From positions 1 to 13,961 of the forward strand of contig JAISWN010000213.1 in NCBI GenBank assembly GCA_031271075.1: DNA of 13,961 bases. The letters run 5' to 3'. The notes below the pieces were generated by a model. That model saw nothing but the letters and a program-made list of their open reading frames with translations. It was not told where the DNA came from and did no database searches. Below, in pieces: positions 1-6,870 of this stretch (its first letter is position 1; every line of letters starts with the position of its first letter). The translations under genes and the position numbers were made by a program. The stretch comes from Treponema sp. (GTDB lineage Bacteria; Spirochaetota; Spirochaetia; Treponematales; Breznakiellaceae).

Positions 1-1431
1 GTTCCTTATTTCGTCTGGCAGGTTCTTGAAAGCGCCGGAGACCACAAAGCCGGCCGGATCCCCCTTCTGCCGCCGGAGGATTTTAAGGATAAATATGTCT
101 TCTTCGGGGTTTACGCTCCCGGGCTCTACGATATTTTCAATACCCCCTTTTCCTCGGTATACCCGGGAGTGGGAATGCACATCACCATGCTGGACAATAT
201 CCTTGCCGGGGATTTTATCAGGGAAAGCCCCGTCTGGATCAACCTTGGTATCATATTCATCGCCACGGCCCTGGTTGCTCTCCTGACCATGTACTGTGGA
301 CGCATCCCCCTGTCGGTGGCCGGGATGGTGCTTTCCCTGATCCTGATAATCGGCCTGGGTTTCGGGGCTTACCATTTCGGCAGCCTGTGGGTTCCCATGG
401 TAGCTCCCGTTATCGCCGTTCTGGTCAGTTTCCTGGCCGCTACCGTGTACAACTACGCCACCGAAGGCAGCCAGAAACGGTTTATCAAATCCGCTTTCTC
501 CCGTTACCTGTCTCCCAAGGTTATCGATCGGATCATTGCCGATCCTTCCCAGCTTAAACTGGGGGGTGAAAAGCGGGAAATGACCGCCATCTTTACCGAT
601 GTGCGCAGTTTTTCTACTATATCGGAGGCCCTGGGGGATCCGGCCAAACTGGTAGAACTGCTGAACTACTATCTTACCCGGATGAGTAATATTGTACTGG
701 AAAATTCGGGAACCATAGACAAGTACGAAGGGGACGCTATTATCGCCTTTTTCGGCGCTCCGGTGTACATGGAAAACAACGCCAGTCTGGCCTGCCGCGC
801 CGCTGTACACATGCACAAGGCGGAGAGGGAGATTAACCGGGAAGTGCTTGCCCAGGGACTTATTACCGGGGATGTCATGGAAGCCCTGGTCCGCAAGGGA
901 ATACTGAAAGATGCTCAGGATCCCAGCCCTCTTTTTACCCGGCTTGGCATCAATACGGGGGACATGGTGGTAGGCAACATGGGAACCCCCAACAAAATGG
1001 ACTATACTATCATGGGGGACGCGGTAAATCTGGCCGCCCGCCTTGAGGGGATCAATAAGCAGTACAACACCGGCGGCATCCTTATCAGTGAGTTTACCCG
1101 GGCTAAAATCGGCGATGAATTTATTCTGCGGCCCCTAAGCCGGGTCCGGGTGGTGGGGAAAAATATCCCCATAAGGCTCTACGAGCTTTTGGATATACGG
1201 GATGAAGCCCCGGCCGGCCTTGCGGAACTGACCGGCGTTTGGGAGAAGGCCTTTAAAGCCTACGAAGACCGCCGTTTTTCCGAAGCCCTCCGGGTATTCA
1301 GGGCGATTTACCAGAAATATCCCCAGGATCGGGTCGCCAAACTTTACCAGGATCGTTGTGAGAAGTACTGCGCTGCCCCGCCGCCGGAGGACAAATGGGA
1401 AAAGGGCGTGGATAACCTTACGGAGAAATAA
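1..1431 (+). CDS. CHASE2-domain adenylate/guanylate cyclase, class III (5' end missing)
   Basis: The frame is open to the left edge, so the protein lacks its N-terminus; 476 codons are visible. Codons about 1-70 read as the end of an extracytoplasmic CHASE2 sensor (GVYAPGLYD, then SSVYPGVGMHITMLDNIL). Three hydrophobic membrane segments follow (about codons 80-150), then a class III cyclase catalytic domain (about 185-375). Metal-binding aspartates are in FTDVRSF (codon 200) and GDAIIAFFG (codon 245). The lysine of NKMDYT (codon 332) fits adenine recognition, and N343 and R347 of VNLAARLEG fit transition-state binding, so the domain looks active and would make cAMP. About 30 extra residues (EINREVLAQG to DAQDPSP) lie between the GDA motif and RLGINTG. 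The C-terminal 65 residues resemble one TPR-like unit (FKAYEDRRFSEALRVF). A GTG at 169 is internal and is not the true start. The domain order is typical of spirochaete cyclases. The stimulus is unknown. Confidence 0.93.
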   Translation, partial: VPYFVWQVLESAGDHKAGRIPLLPPEDFKDKYVFFGVYAPGLYDIFNTPFSSVYPGVGMHITMLDNILAGDFIRESPVWINLGIIFIATALVALLTMYCGRIPLSVAGMVLSLILIIGLGFGAYHFGSLWVPMVAPVIAVLVSFLAATVYNYATEGSQKRFIKSAFSRYLSPKVIDRIIADPSQLKLGGEKREMTAIFTDVRSFSTISEALGDPAKLVELLNYYLTRMSNIVLENSGTIDKYEGDAIIAFFGAPVYMENNASLACRAAVHMHKAEREINREVLAQGLITGDVMEALVRKGILKDAQDPSPLFTRLGINTGDMVVGNMGTPNKMDYTIMGDAVNLAARLEGINKQYNTGGILISEFTRAKIGDEFILRPLSRVRVVGKNIPIRLYELLDIRDEAPAGLAELTGVWEKAFKAYEDRRFSEALRVFRAIYQKYPQDRVAKLYQDRCEKYCAAPPPEDKWEKGVDNLTEK

Positions 1432-1435
1432 TAGA

Positions 1436-1483
1436 GTTGTTCAGAAACTTCAGTTTCTGTCGAACCAAAGGTTCGCCAACAAC
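1436..1483. repeat. Three-way palindromic element (outer stem plus two hairpins)
   Basis: An outer stem, gttgtt (1436-1441) with aacaac (1478-1483), encloses two perfect hairpins. These are cagaaac/gtttctg (1442-1448 and 1453-1459, loop ttca) and cgaacc/ggttcg (1461-1466 and 1470-1475, loop aaa). The unit begins 4 bp after the cyclase stop codon. It has no T-run, so it is not a classical terminator. It looks like a REP/MITE-type repeat or an RNA structure between the cyclase and SH3 genes. Confidence 0.6.
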
Positions 1484-1505
1484 CGCTAAAAAATTTTTCG
1501 GCAGG

Positions 1506-1534
1506 CCTGTAAAGGCCGGGCTTGCTTTTACAGG
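1506..1534 (+). repeat. Hairpin overlapping the ribosome binding site of the SH3 gene
   Basis: A perfect 8-bp stem, cctgtaaa (1506-1513) with tttacagg (1527-1534), closes a 13-nt loop. The 3' arm contains the first part of the only Shine-Dalgarno-like sequence (aggag, 1532-1536) before the ATG at 1542. Folding in the mRNA could therefore limit initiation. It may also be the distal part of the 1436-1483 repeat, since an A5T5 palindrome (1489-1498) lies between the two. Confidence 0.5.
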
Positions 1535-1541
1535 AGTGGTT

Positions 1542-2021
1542 ATGAAAAGATTTTTAATGGTTTTGGGCCTCACGGCCGTCCTTGGCGGAACGGTCTTCGC
1601 CCAGATGAGCAAAGGCGGAACGGTCTACGTGAACGTAAAGACCTTGCAGTTAAAATCGGGAACCGGGTTTTTTGCCGGAAAATCGGGAAGCCCCCTGGCC
1701 TACGGGGATCAGGTAACGGTTCTCCAGGTAAAGGGCAAATGGGCGGAGGTCCGGTACAGCGGCAGTGCCACTTTTACCGGCTGGACTAATTCATCGAACC
1801 TTACCACCAAACGTGTCGTGGCTTCAGGCGGGACAGGCGGCGCCTCGGCAAAGGAAGTGGCCATGGCCGGGAAGGGTTTCAACGAAGAAGTTGAGAACGC
1901 CTACAAGAGCAACGGCAGCCTCAATTACGCCGATGTAGACGCAACCGAAGCCATTACCGTACCGGAAAGCGAGTTGTACAGTTTTATTACCGAAGGTCAT
2001 CTTATAGTGGGGGATAATTAA
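1542..2021 (+). CDS. Secreted SH3-like (bacterial SH3b) domain protein
   Basis: 159 residues. The N-terminus (MKRFLMVLGLTAVLGG, then TVFAQ) is a signal peptide, with cleavage likely after the alanine before Q21. Residues about 25-90 have the pattern of a bacterial SH3 domain: VNVKTLQLKSG, YGDQVTVLQVKGKWAEVRY, then TGWTNSSNL. The remainder is a poorly conserved tail. A longer frame opens at 1437, but its extra 35 residues come from the palindrome region. The ATG at 1542 has an SD (aggag) and yields a proper signal peptide, so it is preferred. The stop codon directly abuts the start of the M48 lipoprotein gene, which implies cotranscription and a shared envelope role. Bacterial SH3 domains usually bind peptidoglycan or partner proteins; the ligand here is unknown. 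Confidence 0.85.
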   Translation: MKRFLMVLGLTAVLGGTVFAQMSKGGTVYVNVKTLQLKSGTGFFAGKSGSPLAYGDQVTVLQVKGKWAEVRYSGSATFTGWTNSSNLTTKRVVASGGTGGASAKEVAMAGKGFNEEVENAYKSNGSLNYADVDATEAITVPESELYSFITEGHLIVGDN

Positions 2022-2948
2022 ATGAAAAAACAACGCATCGCGTACAAGGCGGGGATACTGCTTTTTCTCGCCTCCCAGGCGGCCCTGCTGTTATCGTGCA
2101 AGACCGTGGCCGGGGCCGCGGGAGCGGGAGCGCAGATTGCCAGCGGCCTTGGGGTCATTGATCAGGGAACGGCGGACGCGATAAGCAAATCGAGCGATGC
2201 CATAGGCCAAGCGGCGGAAGATATTACCCCGGAACAGGAATACTATATCGGCCGCGCCGTGGGGGCCAATATCCTTACCAACTATAAAATCTGGAACGGC
2301 AGCCCCGCCCTTACCGCGTACCTGAACCGTATCTGCAACGCCATTGTCATTAATTCCCCCCGGCCGGACATCTACAACGGCTACCATGTGGCGATTCTGG
2401 ACAGCGACGAGATCAACGCTTTCGCCACTTCCGGGGGGCATATCTTTATTACCCGGGGCCTCATTGCCTGCACCGATTCGGAAGACTCCCTGGCCGGGGT
2501 AATCGCCCACGAAATTTCCCATATTCAGTTACAGCACAGTATCAAGGCGATAAAGACCAGCCGCATTACCCAGGCCCTGCTGGTAACCGGTTCCTCCGCC
2601 GCCGGGCTTGTAAGCGAGGGGATGAACCTGGCGGAGCTTACGGATGTTTTCAACGAATCGGTGGGGGAAATCGTTACCACCATGGTCAACAACGGCTATT
2701 CTCAAACCCAGGAATTCGACGCCGACAGCAACGCCCTGGCTTTAATGGCCGCCGCGGGCTACGAACCTTCGGCGTTGATCTCTATGCTCCAGGTACTGGA
2801 AAAGAACCAGGGCAGCCACCCCGGCGGTTTTAACAAGACCCACCCCACCCCGGCCCGGCGGATCACCAATGCCCGGATGAGTCTTGGGAAATACAAGGTT
2901 CCCGATACCCGGGCCTACCGGCAGCCCCGTTACACCCGGATAAAGTAA
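2022..2948 (+). CDS. M48-family zinc metalloprotease, lipoprotein
   Basis: 308 residues with a lipoprotein signal peptide and a lipobox LLSC (acylated Cys26), so it is anchored in the envelope. The peptidase domain carries the zinc motif HEISH (H163, E164, H167). A likely third ligand is E231 in EFDAD, and a HPTPARR stretch near residue 274 is typical of periplasmic M48 proteases of the BepA/YfgC and LoiP type. The SGGHIFITRGL segment (about 137-147) is a conserved M48 signature. The protein has none of the integral membrane helices of HtpX and no visible C-terminal TPR domain, so it resembles short LoiP-like proteases rather than full BepA. The ATG follows the previous stop with no gap. The probable role is quality control of envelope proteins, inferred from family membership. 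Confidence 0.92.
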   Translation: MKKQRIAYKAGILLFLASQAALLLSCKTVAGAAGAGAQIASGLGVIDQGTADAISKSSDAIGQAAEDITPEQEYYIGRAVGANILTNYKIWNGSPALTAYLNRICNAIVINSPRPDIYNGYHVAILDSDEINAFATSGGHIFITRGLIACTDSEDSLAGVIAHEISHIQLQHSIKAIKTSRITQALLVTGSSAAGLVSEGMNLAELTDVFNESVGEIVTTMVNNGYSQTQEFDADSNALALMAAAGYEPSALISMLQVLEKNQGSHPGGFNKTHPTPARRITNARMSLGKYKVPDTRAYRQPRYTRIK

Positions 2949-3981
2949 AACCCTCCGTGATGGGGCTGACCGTACACAGGTACTTCCCCATCATGGTATG
3001 GGCGCTTAGATGTTTCTTGAAAACCCGGAGTCCCGGCTTTCCCATATCGTAGCCGTTGTTGAGGTATTCCACCCCCTCAAGATAGTCTTTCGCCATAGTC
3101 CAGTACAAAAAGACGTTAAAGTTGGTGATATTTGCCTTGGCGAAGTAAACATAGGCGGTACGATTTCCGGGTGGGCCGAGAACTTCCCAGATTGCGTAGC
3201 CCAGAGGCTCACTGTTCACGTACAAGAGGATGCCCCGGTAAAGGCCCTTATCGAAAATTTCCGCCATATTTGTAAGGGCGTCCCTGCCGCAGCCCGCAAA
3301 GGCCCGGCAGGCATCGCAGTCCTGGTGACGGCACCATTCGTCCTCCACTTCAAAACAAAGCGGAAAATTCTCTCCCGAAAGGGGAAGAACGGAAACGCCG
3401 GGGGTGTTGAAACAGCGTTTAAGGCTGTTCCGCTTGTTCAGGTTGATCCCCCCGTCCCAGGCCAGAATATCCCGGACCCGGTATACATACTCGCTAAAAC
3501 CGGCGGAATACTCGCCGCCCAGTTTATAAACGCCCTCCGCCGCCAGCGCTTCTTTCAGTTCCGCCAGCAGAGATTCGTCTACCGCCCAGATTTGCAGTGA
3601 GGGGAGCCCGGCGCAACGGATCGCCCCGTAGAGGGTTTCTATAAGATCCGCCAGTGTTTTTCCCGGGGAACCGGCCCCGGCGGTTTTAGCGGCGCCGCCG
3701 GCCTTGCCGGCGGAAAGGCTGCCCGGCGGCGGCTGAAGGTAGACATACACCTCCCCGCTACTGTAGAACCAGACGCCGCAGAGAAAACCCTTGATGATCC
3801 GGTAAACCGCGCTAAAACCGAAAGCCCAAATGGTAGAGACGGTGGCGGTGAGTTCGTGGAACTGACGGACGCCCGTATCGTAGCTTTTAAAAACAGCGTA
3901 GCTTTCCCTGCCCACCGGGAGAAAACCCTTCCGCAGAAAGAAGAGACGGGCGGCGGTCTGGGATGCTGTCAGGCCGGGCAT
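2863..3981 (-). CDS. DUF2156 / LPG_synthase_C-type protein, paralogue 1 (third in the operon)
   Basis: 372 residues, third gene of a - strand trio. The GNAT-like fold expected of DUF2156 (the C-terminal domain type of phosphatidylglycerol lysyltransferase) is suggested by SEYVYRVRDIL, NKRNSLKRC (about 183-190) and YDMGKPGLRVFKKHLSAH (about 311-328). There are no membrane helices, unlike MprF. Four cysteines, C217, C222, C225 and C231, form C-x4-C-x2-C-x5-C, exactly as in the two upstream paralogues, and could bind metal or a cluster. Residues 88-106 are an Ala/Gly/Lys-rich insertion absent from the sisters. The ATG overlaps the preceding gene by 13 bp, with no clear SD, so translation is probably coupled. 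The last 35 or so residues, after KYLCT, have no counterpart in the sisters and lie antisense to the 3' end of the M48 gene. The substrate is unknown. Confidence 0.82.
   Translation of the reverse strand: MPGLTASQTAARLFFLRKGFLPVGRESYAVFKSYDTGVRQFHELTATVSTIWAFGFSAVYRIIKGFLCGVWFYSSGEVYVYLQPPPGSLSAGKAGGAAKTAGAGSPGKTLADLIETLYGAIRCAGLPSLQIWAVDESLLAELKEALAAEGVYKLGGEYSAGFSEYVYRVRDILAWDGGINLNKRNSLKRCFNTPGVSVLPLSGENFPLCFEVEDEWCRHQDCDACRAFAGCGRDALTNMAEIFDKGLYRGILLYVNSEPLGYAIWEVLGPPGNRTAYVYFAKANITNFNVFLYWTMAKDYLEGVEYLNNGYDMGKPGLRVFKKHLSAHTMMGKYLCTVSPITEGFTLSGCNGAAGRPGYREPCISQDSSGHW
3695..3713. repeat. GC-rich palindrome inside a coding sequence
   Basis: A perfect 8-bp stem, ccgccggc/gccggcgg, with a 3-nt loop (ctt). 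It sits inside the DNA encoding the Ala/Gly-rich insertion of the third DUF2156 paralogue, in a segment missing from its two sisters. This suggests insertion or expansion of a small palindromic repeat in frame. Confidence 0.5.
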
Positions 3982-5009
3982 TTTTTGTAGGTGCAGAGGT
4001 ACTTCCGCCAGTGTTCGTAGATACCCAGATGCTTTTTAAAGCGCCGCAGCCCTTCCTTTCCCATATCCTCGTTAAGGTTCAGCGAGACCGTGGCGGGACG
4101 GAGGGGCGGCGTTCCGGCGGGAGCGGCCCCGCCAAGCTCATCCTTTGCCAGAATGTAGATAAGGTAGGCAAAAAAATTCTGGATAAGCCCCTTGCCAAAG
4201 TGAAGATAGGCCCGGCCTTCTTCCCGCCGCTCCCAAATAAGATAACCGGAAACCTTGCCTCCCACATAGCCGAAAAGCCCCTGAAAATACCCGTGGTCGT
4301 AAATATCCGCCATGATTTCCAGGGCCTTGTATTCGCAGCCCGCAAAAGCGCCGCAAACCGCGCAATCCTGGAAACCGCACCATTCCCGTTCAATATCGAG
4401 GAAAAGCCTCCGGTTGTCATGGTTCATAGGCTTAATTTCAATATCGTCCCTGCCAAGGAATTTGTTCAGGTGGGTATGTTTCTTGTGGTTTATCCCCCCG
4501 GCAAGGTTAACAATATCCGCGGGCCTGTATACATATTCGCTGTGATCGTCACTATACTCGACGGATGTTTCGTAGCCGGGGATCCCTTTGTATTCCTCAA
4601 GGAAAGATTCCTCTACCGCGTAGATCCGCAGAGAGGGAAGCCCCGCGCCCAGGGCAATAGGGTAAAGGGCGTCAACAAGCTCCCGGAGGGAAAAAAGCGG
4701 AATCCCGGCATTACCGCCGGCATCCGGGGAGGCTTCTTTAAGCCGGTTGATTTCAAAGTAAGGCTCCATGCCGTCAAAAAAAAACACCGTTACCAGGGCG
4801 CCGCCGATAAACCGGTAAAGCTCGTGAAAGGATCCGGCCCAGAAAGTGGAAACCGCGGGACTAAGCTCGGAAAGAATGCTGCCGCCTTTAAAGTCGCGGA
4901 ACAAGGGGTAGGTTTCCCGCCCAACCGGGAGAAAACCCTGTTGTAAAAGCTTCTCCCGTACCCCCCGGTCCCGCTCATTCAACTGAAGCTGGATGCCAAA
5001 TTCGCCCAC
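3969..5009 (-). CDS. DUF2156 / LPG_synthase_C-type protein, paralogue 2 (second in the operon)
   Basis: 346 residues from a GTG at 5009. Its N-terminus matches the sisters (GFLPVGRETYPLF), as do SEYVYR, KKHTHLNKF and NEDMGKEGLRRFKKHL. The cysteine cluster, C211, C216, C219 and C225, has the same C-x4-C-x2-C-x5-C spacing. About 19 residues rich in Gly/Ala/Pro (GGAAPAGTPPLRP) are inserted before NLNEDMG, where the other paralogues run straight on. An in-frame ATG lies farther upstream at 5060, but the GTG at 5009 has a strong SD (ggagg, 5016-5020) with 6-nt spacing and is preferred. The gene overlaps the end of the upstream paralogue by 35 bp. Function is unproven: the fold family includes aminoacyl-tRNA-dependent lipid aminoacyltransferases, but a soluble stand-alone protein could act on something else. 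Confidence 0.82.
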   Translation of the reverse strand: MGEFGIQLQLNERDRGVREKLLQQGFLPVGRETYPLFRDFKGGSILSELSPAVSTFWAGSFHELYRFIGGALVTVFFFDGMEPYFEINRLKEASPDAGGNAGIPLFSLRELVDALYPIALGAGLPSLRIYAVEESFLEEYKGIPGYETSVEYSDDHSEYVYRPADIVNLAGGINHKKHTHLNKFLGRDDIEIKPMNHDNRRLFLDIEREWCGFQDCAVCGAFAGCEYKALEIMADIYDHGYFQGLFGYVGGKVSGYLIWERREEGRAYLHFGKGLIQNFFAYLIYILAKDELGGAAPAGTPPLRPATVSLNLNEDMGKEGLRRFKKHLGIYEHWRKYLCTYKKCPA

Positions 5010-6009
5010 CCAAGTCCTCCGCTTTCGTGTAGGTGCAAATATACTTGGGCCACAGTTCATGGGTACTCAAATGGCTCTTGAAAAGCCGCAGCCCCATGCT
5101 CCCCATGTCCTCGTTTATGTTCATATATTCAACATCACTCATATAATCCTGAAACATCTTGTAAATAAGATATACAAAGAAGCCTTCCCGCACCGCCTTG
5201 CCGAAGTAAGCAAAGGCAAGTTTACTGTTCATCCTTTCACAGATAATGTAACCTTCCGGCCTGTCTCCCAGATAAAGGAGAAGGCCCTGGTGAAGGCGAT
5301 CATCGAACAGATCGATCATACCCGCCAGGGCCTTCTTTTCACAACCGCCGAAGGAGGCGCAGTAAATACAGTCTTTCCCCTGACACCACTCTTCCTCGAT
5401 GTCCATACAAACCCCCACGTTTTCGTTGGTCATGGGGCGCAGGTTTACATCAGGCAGGGCGGCGCAGCGTTTAAGCCGCTTGCGTTTGTAGAAGTTCACC
5501 GTACCGGAAAGCTCAAGCAGATCCTTTACTTGGTAGGCGTATTCATCGTCGGAAGCCCTGCGCCCGGTCCGGATCCGGTAACCGGGAATCCCCTCGTAGT
5601 CTTTTAGATAAATTTCGTCAATGAATTTTATCTGTAAAAACGGCAAACCCGCCCCTCTGGCAAGGCGGTAAAGGGTGTCAACAAGCCCCGCCAAACCGGC
5701 CTGGTCGGCGGGGTAAGCGCCGGGCCGGTGTACCGTAAAATACACCGGTTTATCCTCATGAAAGAACACGGCGCAGAGGGAACCGGAGATGACCTTATAA
5801 AGCCCCTGGTAGGCAAAAGACCAGGATACGATGACCGGGGCGCTCATTTCCTGTAAAAGGCTATAGGCCCCGTACTTTCTAAATAAGGGGTAAGCCTCCT
5901 CTCCAATGGGGAGGAAACCCCGTTCCCGGAAAAAACGGCTGGCGGGGACCGGCGCGAGCCCCGTCCCGAATTCCGTTTCTTTTTCAACGCAGCAAGAAAT
6001 ACAGCTCAC
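4975..6009 (-). CDS. DUF2156 / LPG_synthase_C-type protein, paralogue 3 (first in the operon)
   Basis: 344 residues, first gene of the trio. Shared blocks are GFLPIGEEAYPLF (31-43), DDEYAYQVKDLLEL, YKRKRLKRC (174-182), NINEDMGSMGLRLFKSHL and a terminal KYICTY. Cysteines C209, C214, C217 and C223 repeat the family cluster. The N-terminus is itself Cys-rich (MSCISCC). The start is a GTG at 6009. The frame is closed by a TAA two codons upstream, no SD is visible, and a TAGAAT hexamer sits 6 nt upstream, so the message may be leaderless. The three genes are similar in length and layout but well diverged, so the duplication is not recent. Confidence 0.82.
   Translation of the reverse strand: MSCISCCVEKETEFGTGLAPVPASRFFRERGFLPIGEEAYPLFRKYGAYSLLQEMSAPVIVSWSFAYQGLYKVISGSLCAVFFHEDKPVYFTVHRPGAYPADQAGLAGLVDTLYRLARGAGLPFLQIKFIDEIYLKDYEGIPGYRIRTGRRASDDEYAYQVKDLLELSGTVNFYKRKRLKRCAALPDVNLRPMTNENVGVCMDIEEEWCQGKDCIYCASFGGCEKKALAGMIDLFDDRLHQGLLLYLGDRPEGYIICERMNSKLAFAYFGKAVREGFFVYLIYKMFQDYMSDVEYMNINEDMGSMGLRLFKSHLSTHELWPKYICTYTKAEDLGGRIWHPASVE
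5016..5020 (-). promoter_or_regulatory. Shine-Dalgarno that decides the start of paralogue 2
   Basis: On the - strand ggagg ends 6 nt before GTG at 5009. The alternative ATG at 5060 has no SD and would give 17 extra residues that do not match the sister proteins. Confidence 0.6.
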
Positions 6010-6260
6010 CCGCTTATTCTAATTCAAAAGGACAAGTTGTGGAAGGTGGCGAATTGCGCCATGTTAAACCTAACCAGGGGACACACTCTATCCAGACCGA
6101 GTCTGGAGGAAGAAATGGGGTTTACCAGGGCAGAGAAAAAAAGATAGCGGCGGAGTTCGCCCCCGCTGCCGGAAGGCCGGAAAATACGGAAAATCGCGGA
6201 TTTTGGACGAGCATCTGGCCTTTTCAGGCGGAAAAAGCCGGAAATACACGATCTTCAAGC
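6010..6260. other. Gene-free stretch with one hairpin
   Basis: I see no convincing gene. Short open frames on both strands have no recognisable domain or SD. A perfect 7-bp hairpin (tccagac/gtctgga, loop cga) lies at 6091-6107. It has no T-run, so it is not a clear terminator. Confidence 0.4.
6016..6044 (-). promoter_or_regulatory. Possible promoter of the DUF2156 operon
   Basis: The -10-like TAGAAT (6021-6016) is only 6 nt before the GTG start. The hexamer 17 nt further up (TTCCAC) is a poor -35. If used, transcription would begin at or next to the start codon. Weak evidence. Confidence 0.3.
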
Positions 6261-6479
6261 TCAACCGCATCGGAAAAACACCGCATTGTTCAAGACTGAA
6301 GCCGTGGTATCAATTATCGCCGCTCCCCCATGCAGTTTGTTTTGGATAGAGCTTAGTTCGCCGCGAAGGGTAGAGCGGAAAAAGTACTGATAGACAGGCA
6401 CGAAAAAAAGAAACAAGAGAAAAGCAAAGAAGAAAAAGACAAGGAGATAACGCAGGAGAATCAGGTTTATCCGCTTCAT
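6261..6479 (-). pseudogene. Truncated membrane sensor/regulator N-terminus
   Basis: 72 codons starting with an ATG preceded by a fair SD (taggg). The first 33 or so residues are a basic start plus one very hydrophobic segment (LLRYLLVFFFFAFLLFLFF). An extracytoplasmic-looking helix follows (STLRGELSSIQNKLHGG, then IIDTTASVLNN). This layout matches the start of membrane sensor proteins such as the cache-domain AraC-type regulators or histidine kinases common in Treponema. The frame ends abruptly after FFRCG, with no output domain, so this is most likely a decayed remnant. An intact single-pass small protein is less likely. Confidence 0.5.
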
Positions 6480-6484
6480 AAACC

Positions 6485-6700
6485 CTACGGGGTCTTGTTA
6501 AGCGCGGCATACAGGTATGCGTAACTGAGAACCTTGTAGAAGTCGTAGACCGAGAAATAATCCTCCGGGCTTTTGTACTCCAGCACGTTGATTCGTTTGA
6601 ATATCCGGGCAATGTTCTTTTCGATGACCAGTTCAGGCGCTTTCTTGACAATTTGCGGAAACCTGGAAACAGGGGGGATGATTTTAACAATCCTTTTATG
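6485..6700 (-). pseudogene. C-terminally and N-terminally truncated nuclease-like hypothetical protein
   Basis: About 70 residues on the - strand read like real protein: PQIVKKAPELVIEKNIARIF, then FKRINVLEYKSPEDY and FYKVLSYAYLYAALNK. The EYKSP block and following DFYKV resemble the E-x-K core of PD-(D/E)XK-like hypothetical proteins repeated in treponemes and clostridia. That is recognition by memory, not a search. The frame has no plausible start of its own: the open frame continues to 7009 only as antisense of other remnants. It also stops just 5 bp before the next start. Treated as a fragment. Confidence 0.4.
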
Positions 6701-6732
6701 AGGGTAGCAACTAATTTTTTTTGGAGGACAAG

Positions 6733-6870
6733 ATGAAAAGAATGAGTGTAACAGCGGTACTTTTGTTGGCCCTGGGGCTGACAACTGTTCTTGCCGGTGG
6801 AACCCAAAGCGGGAGGACGGCCTCAGGGGGGCGCGTAAAGCTGACCGCGGCGGTGGCTGAAGATTTATGA
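6733..6870 (+). pseudogene. Signal-peptide fragment of a solute-binding protein
   Basis: A good SD (ggagga) precedes an ATG that opens a 45-codon frame: a signal peptide (MKRMSVTAVLLLALGL, then TTVLAGG), a Gly/Ser/Thr-rich linker and KLTAAVAEDL, then TGA. This is the usual start of Treponema ABC-transporter substrate-binding lipoproteins, but no binding domain follows. Expression signals look intact, so a short secreted peptide may still be made. Confidence 0.5.

Noticed and set aside
1437..1541. N-terminal extension of the SH3 protein to 1437
   Set aside because: It would place 35 residues derived from palindromic DNA before a perfect signal peptide. The ATG at 1542 has its own SD.
3963..4946. 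Long + strand open frame opposite the second DUF2156 gene (also 3010-3600 and 4993-5607)
   Set aside because: Antisense shadows in GC-rich DNA. The - strand frames have the conserved paralogue motifs, while these have no domain, no SD and a composition typical of reverse-frame translation.
5010..5060. Upstream ATG (5060) as the start of the second DUF2156 gene
   Set aside because: No SD and no similarity of the added 17 residues to the sister proteins. GTG at 5009 has a strong, well-spaced SD.
6088..6299. Small frames on both strands before the sensor remnant
   Set aside because: No SD, no domain, and Arg/Pro/Ser-rich composition. They look like non-coding sequence.
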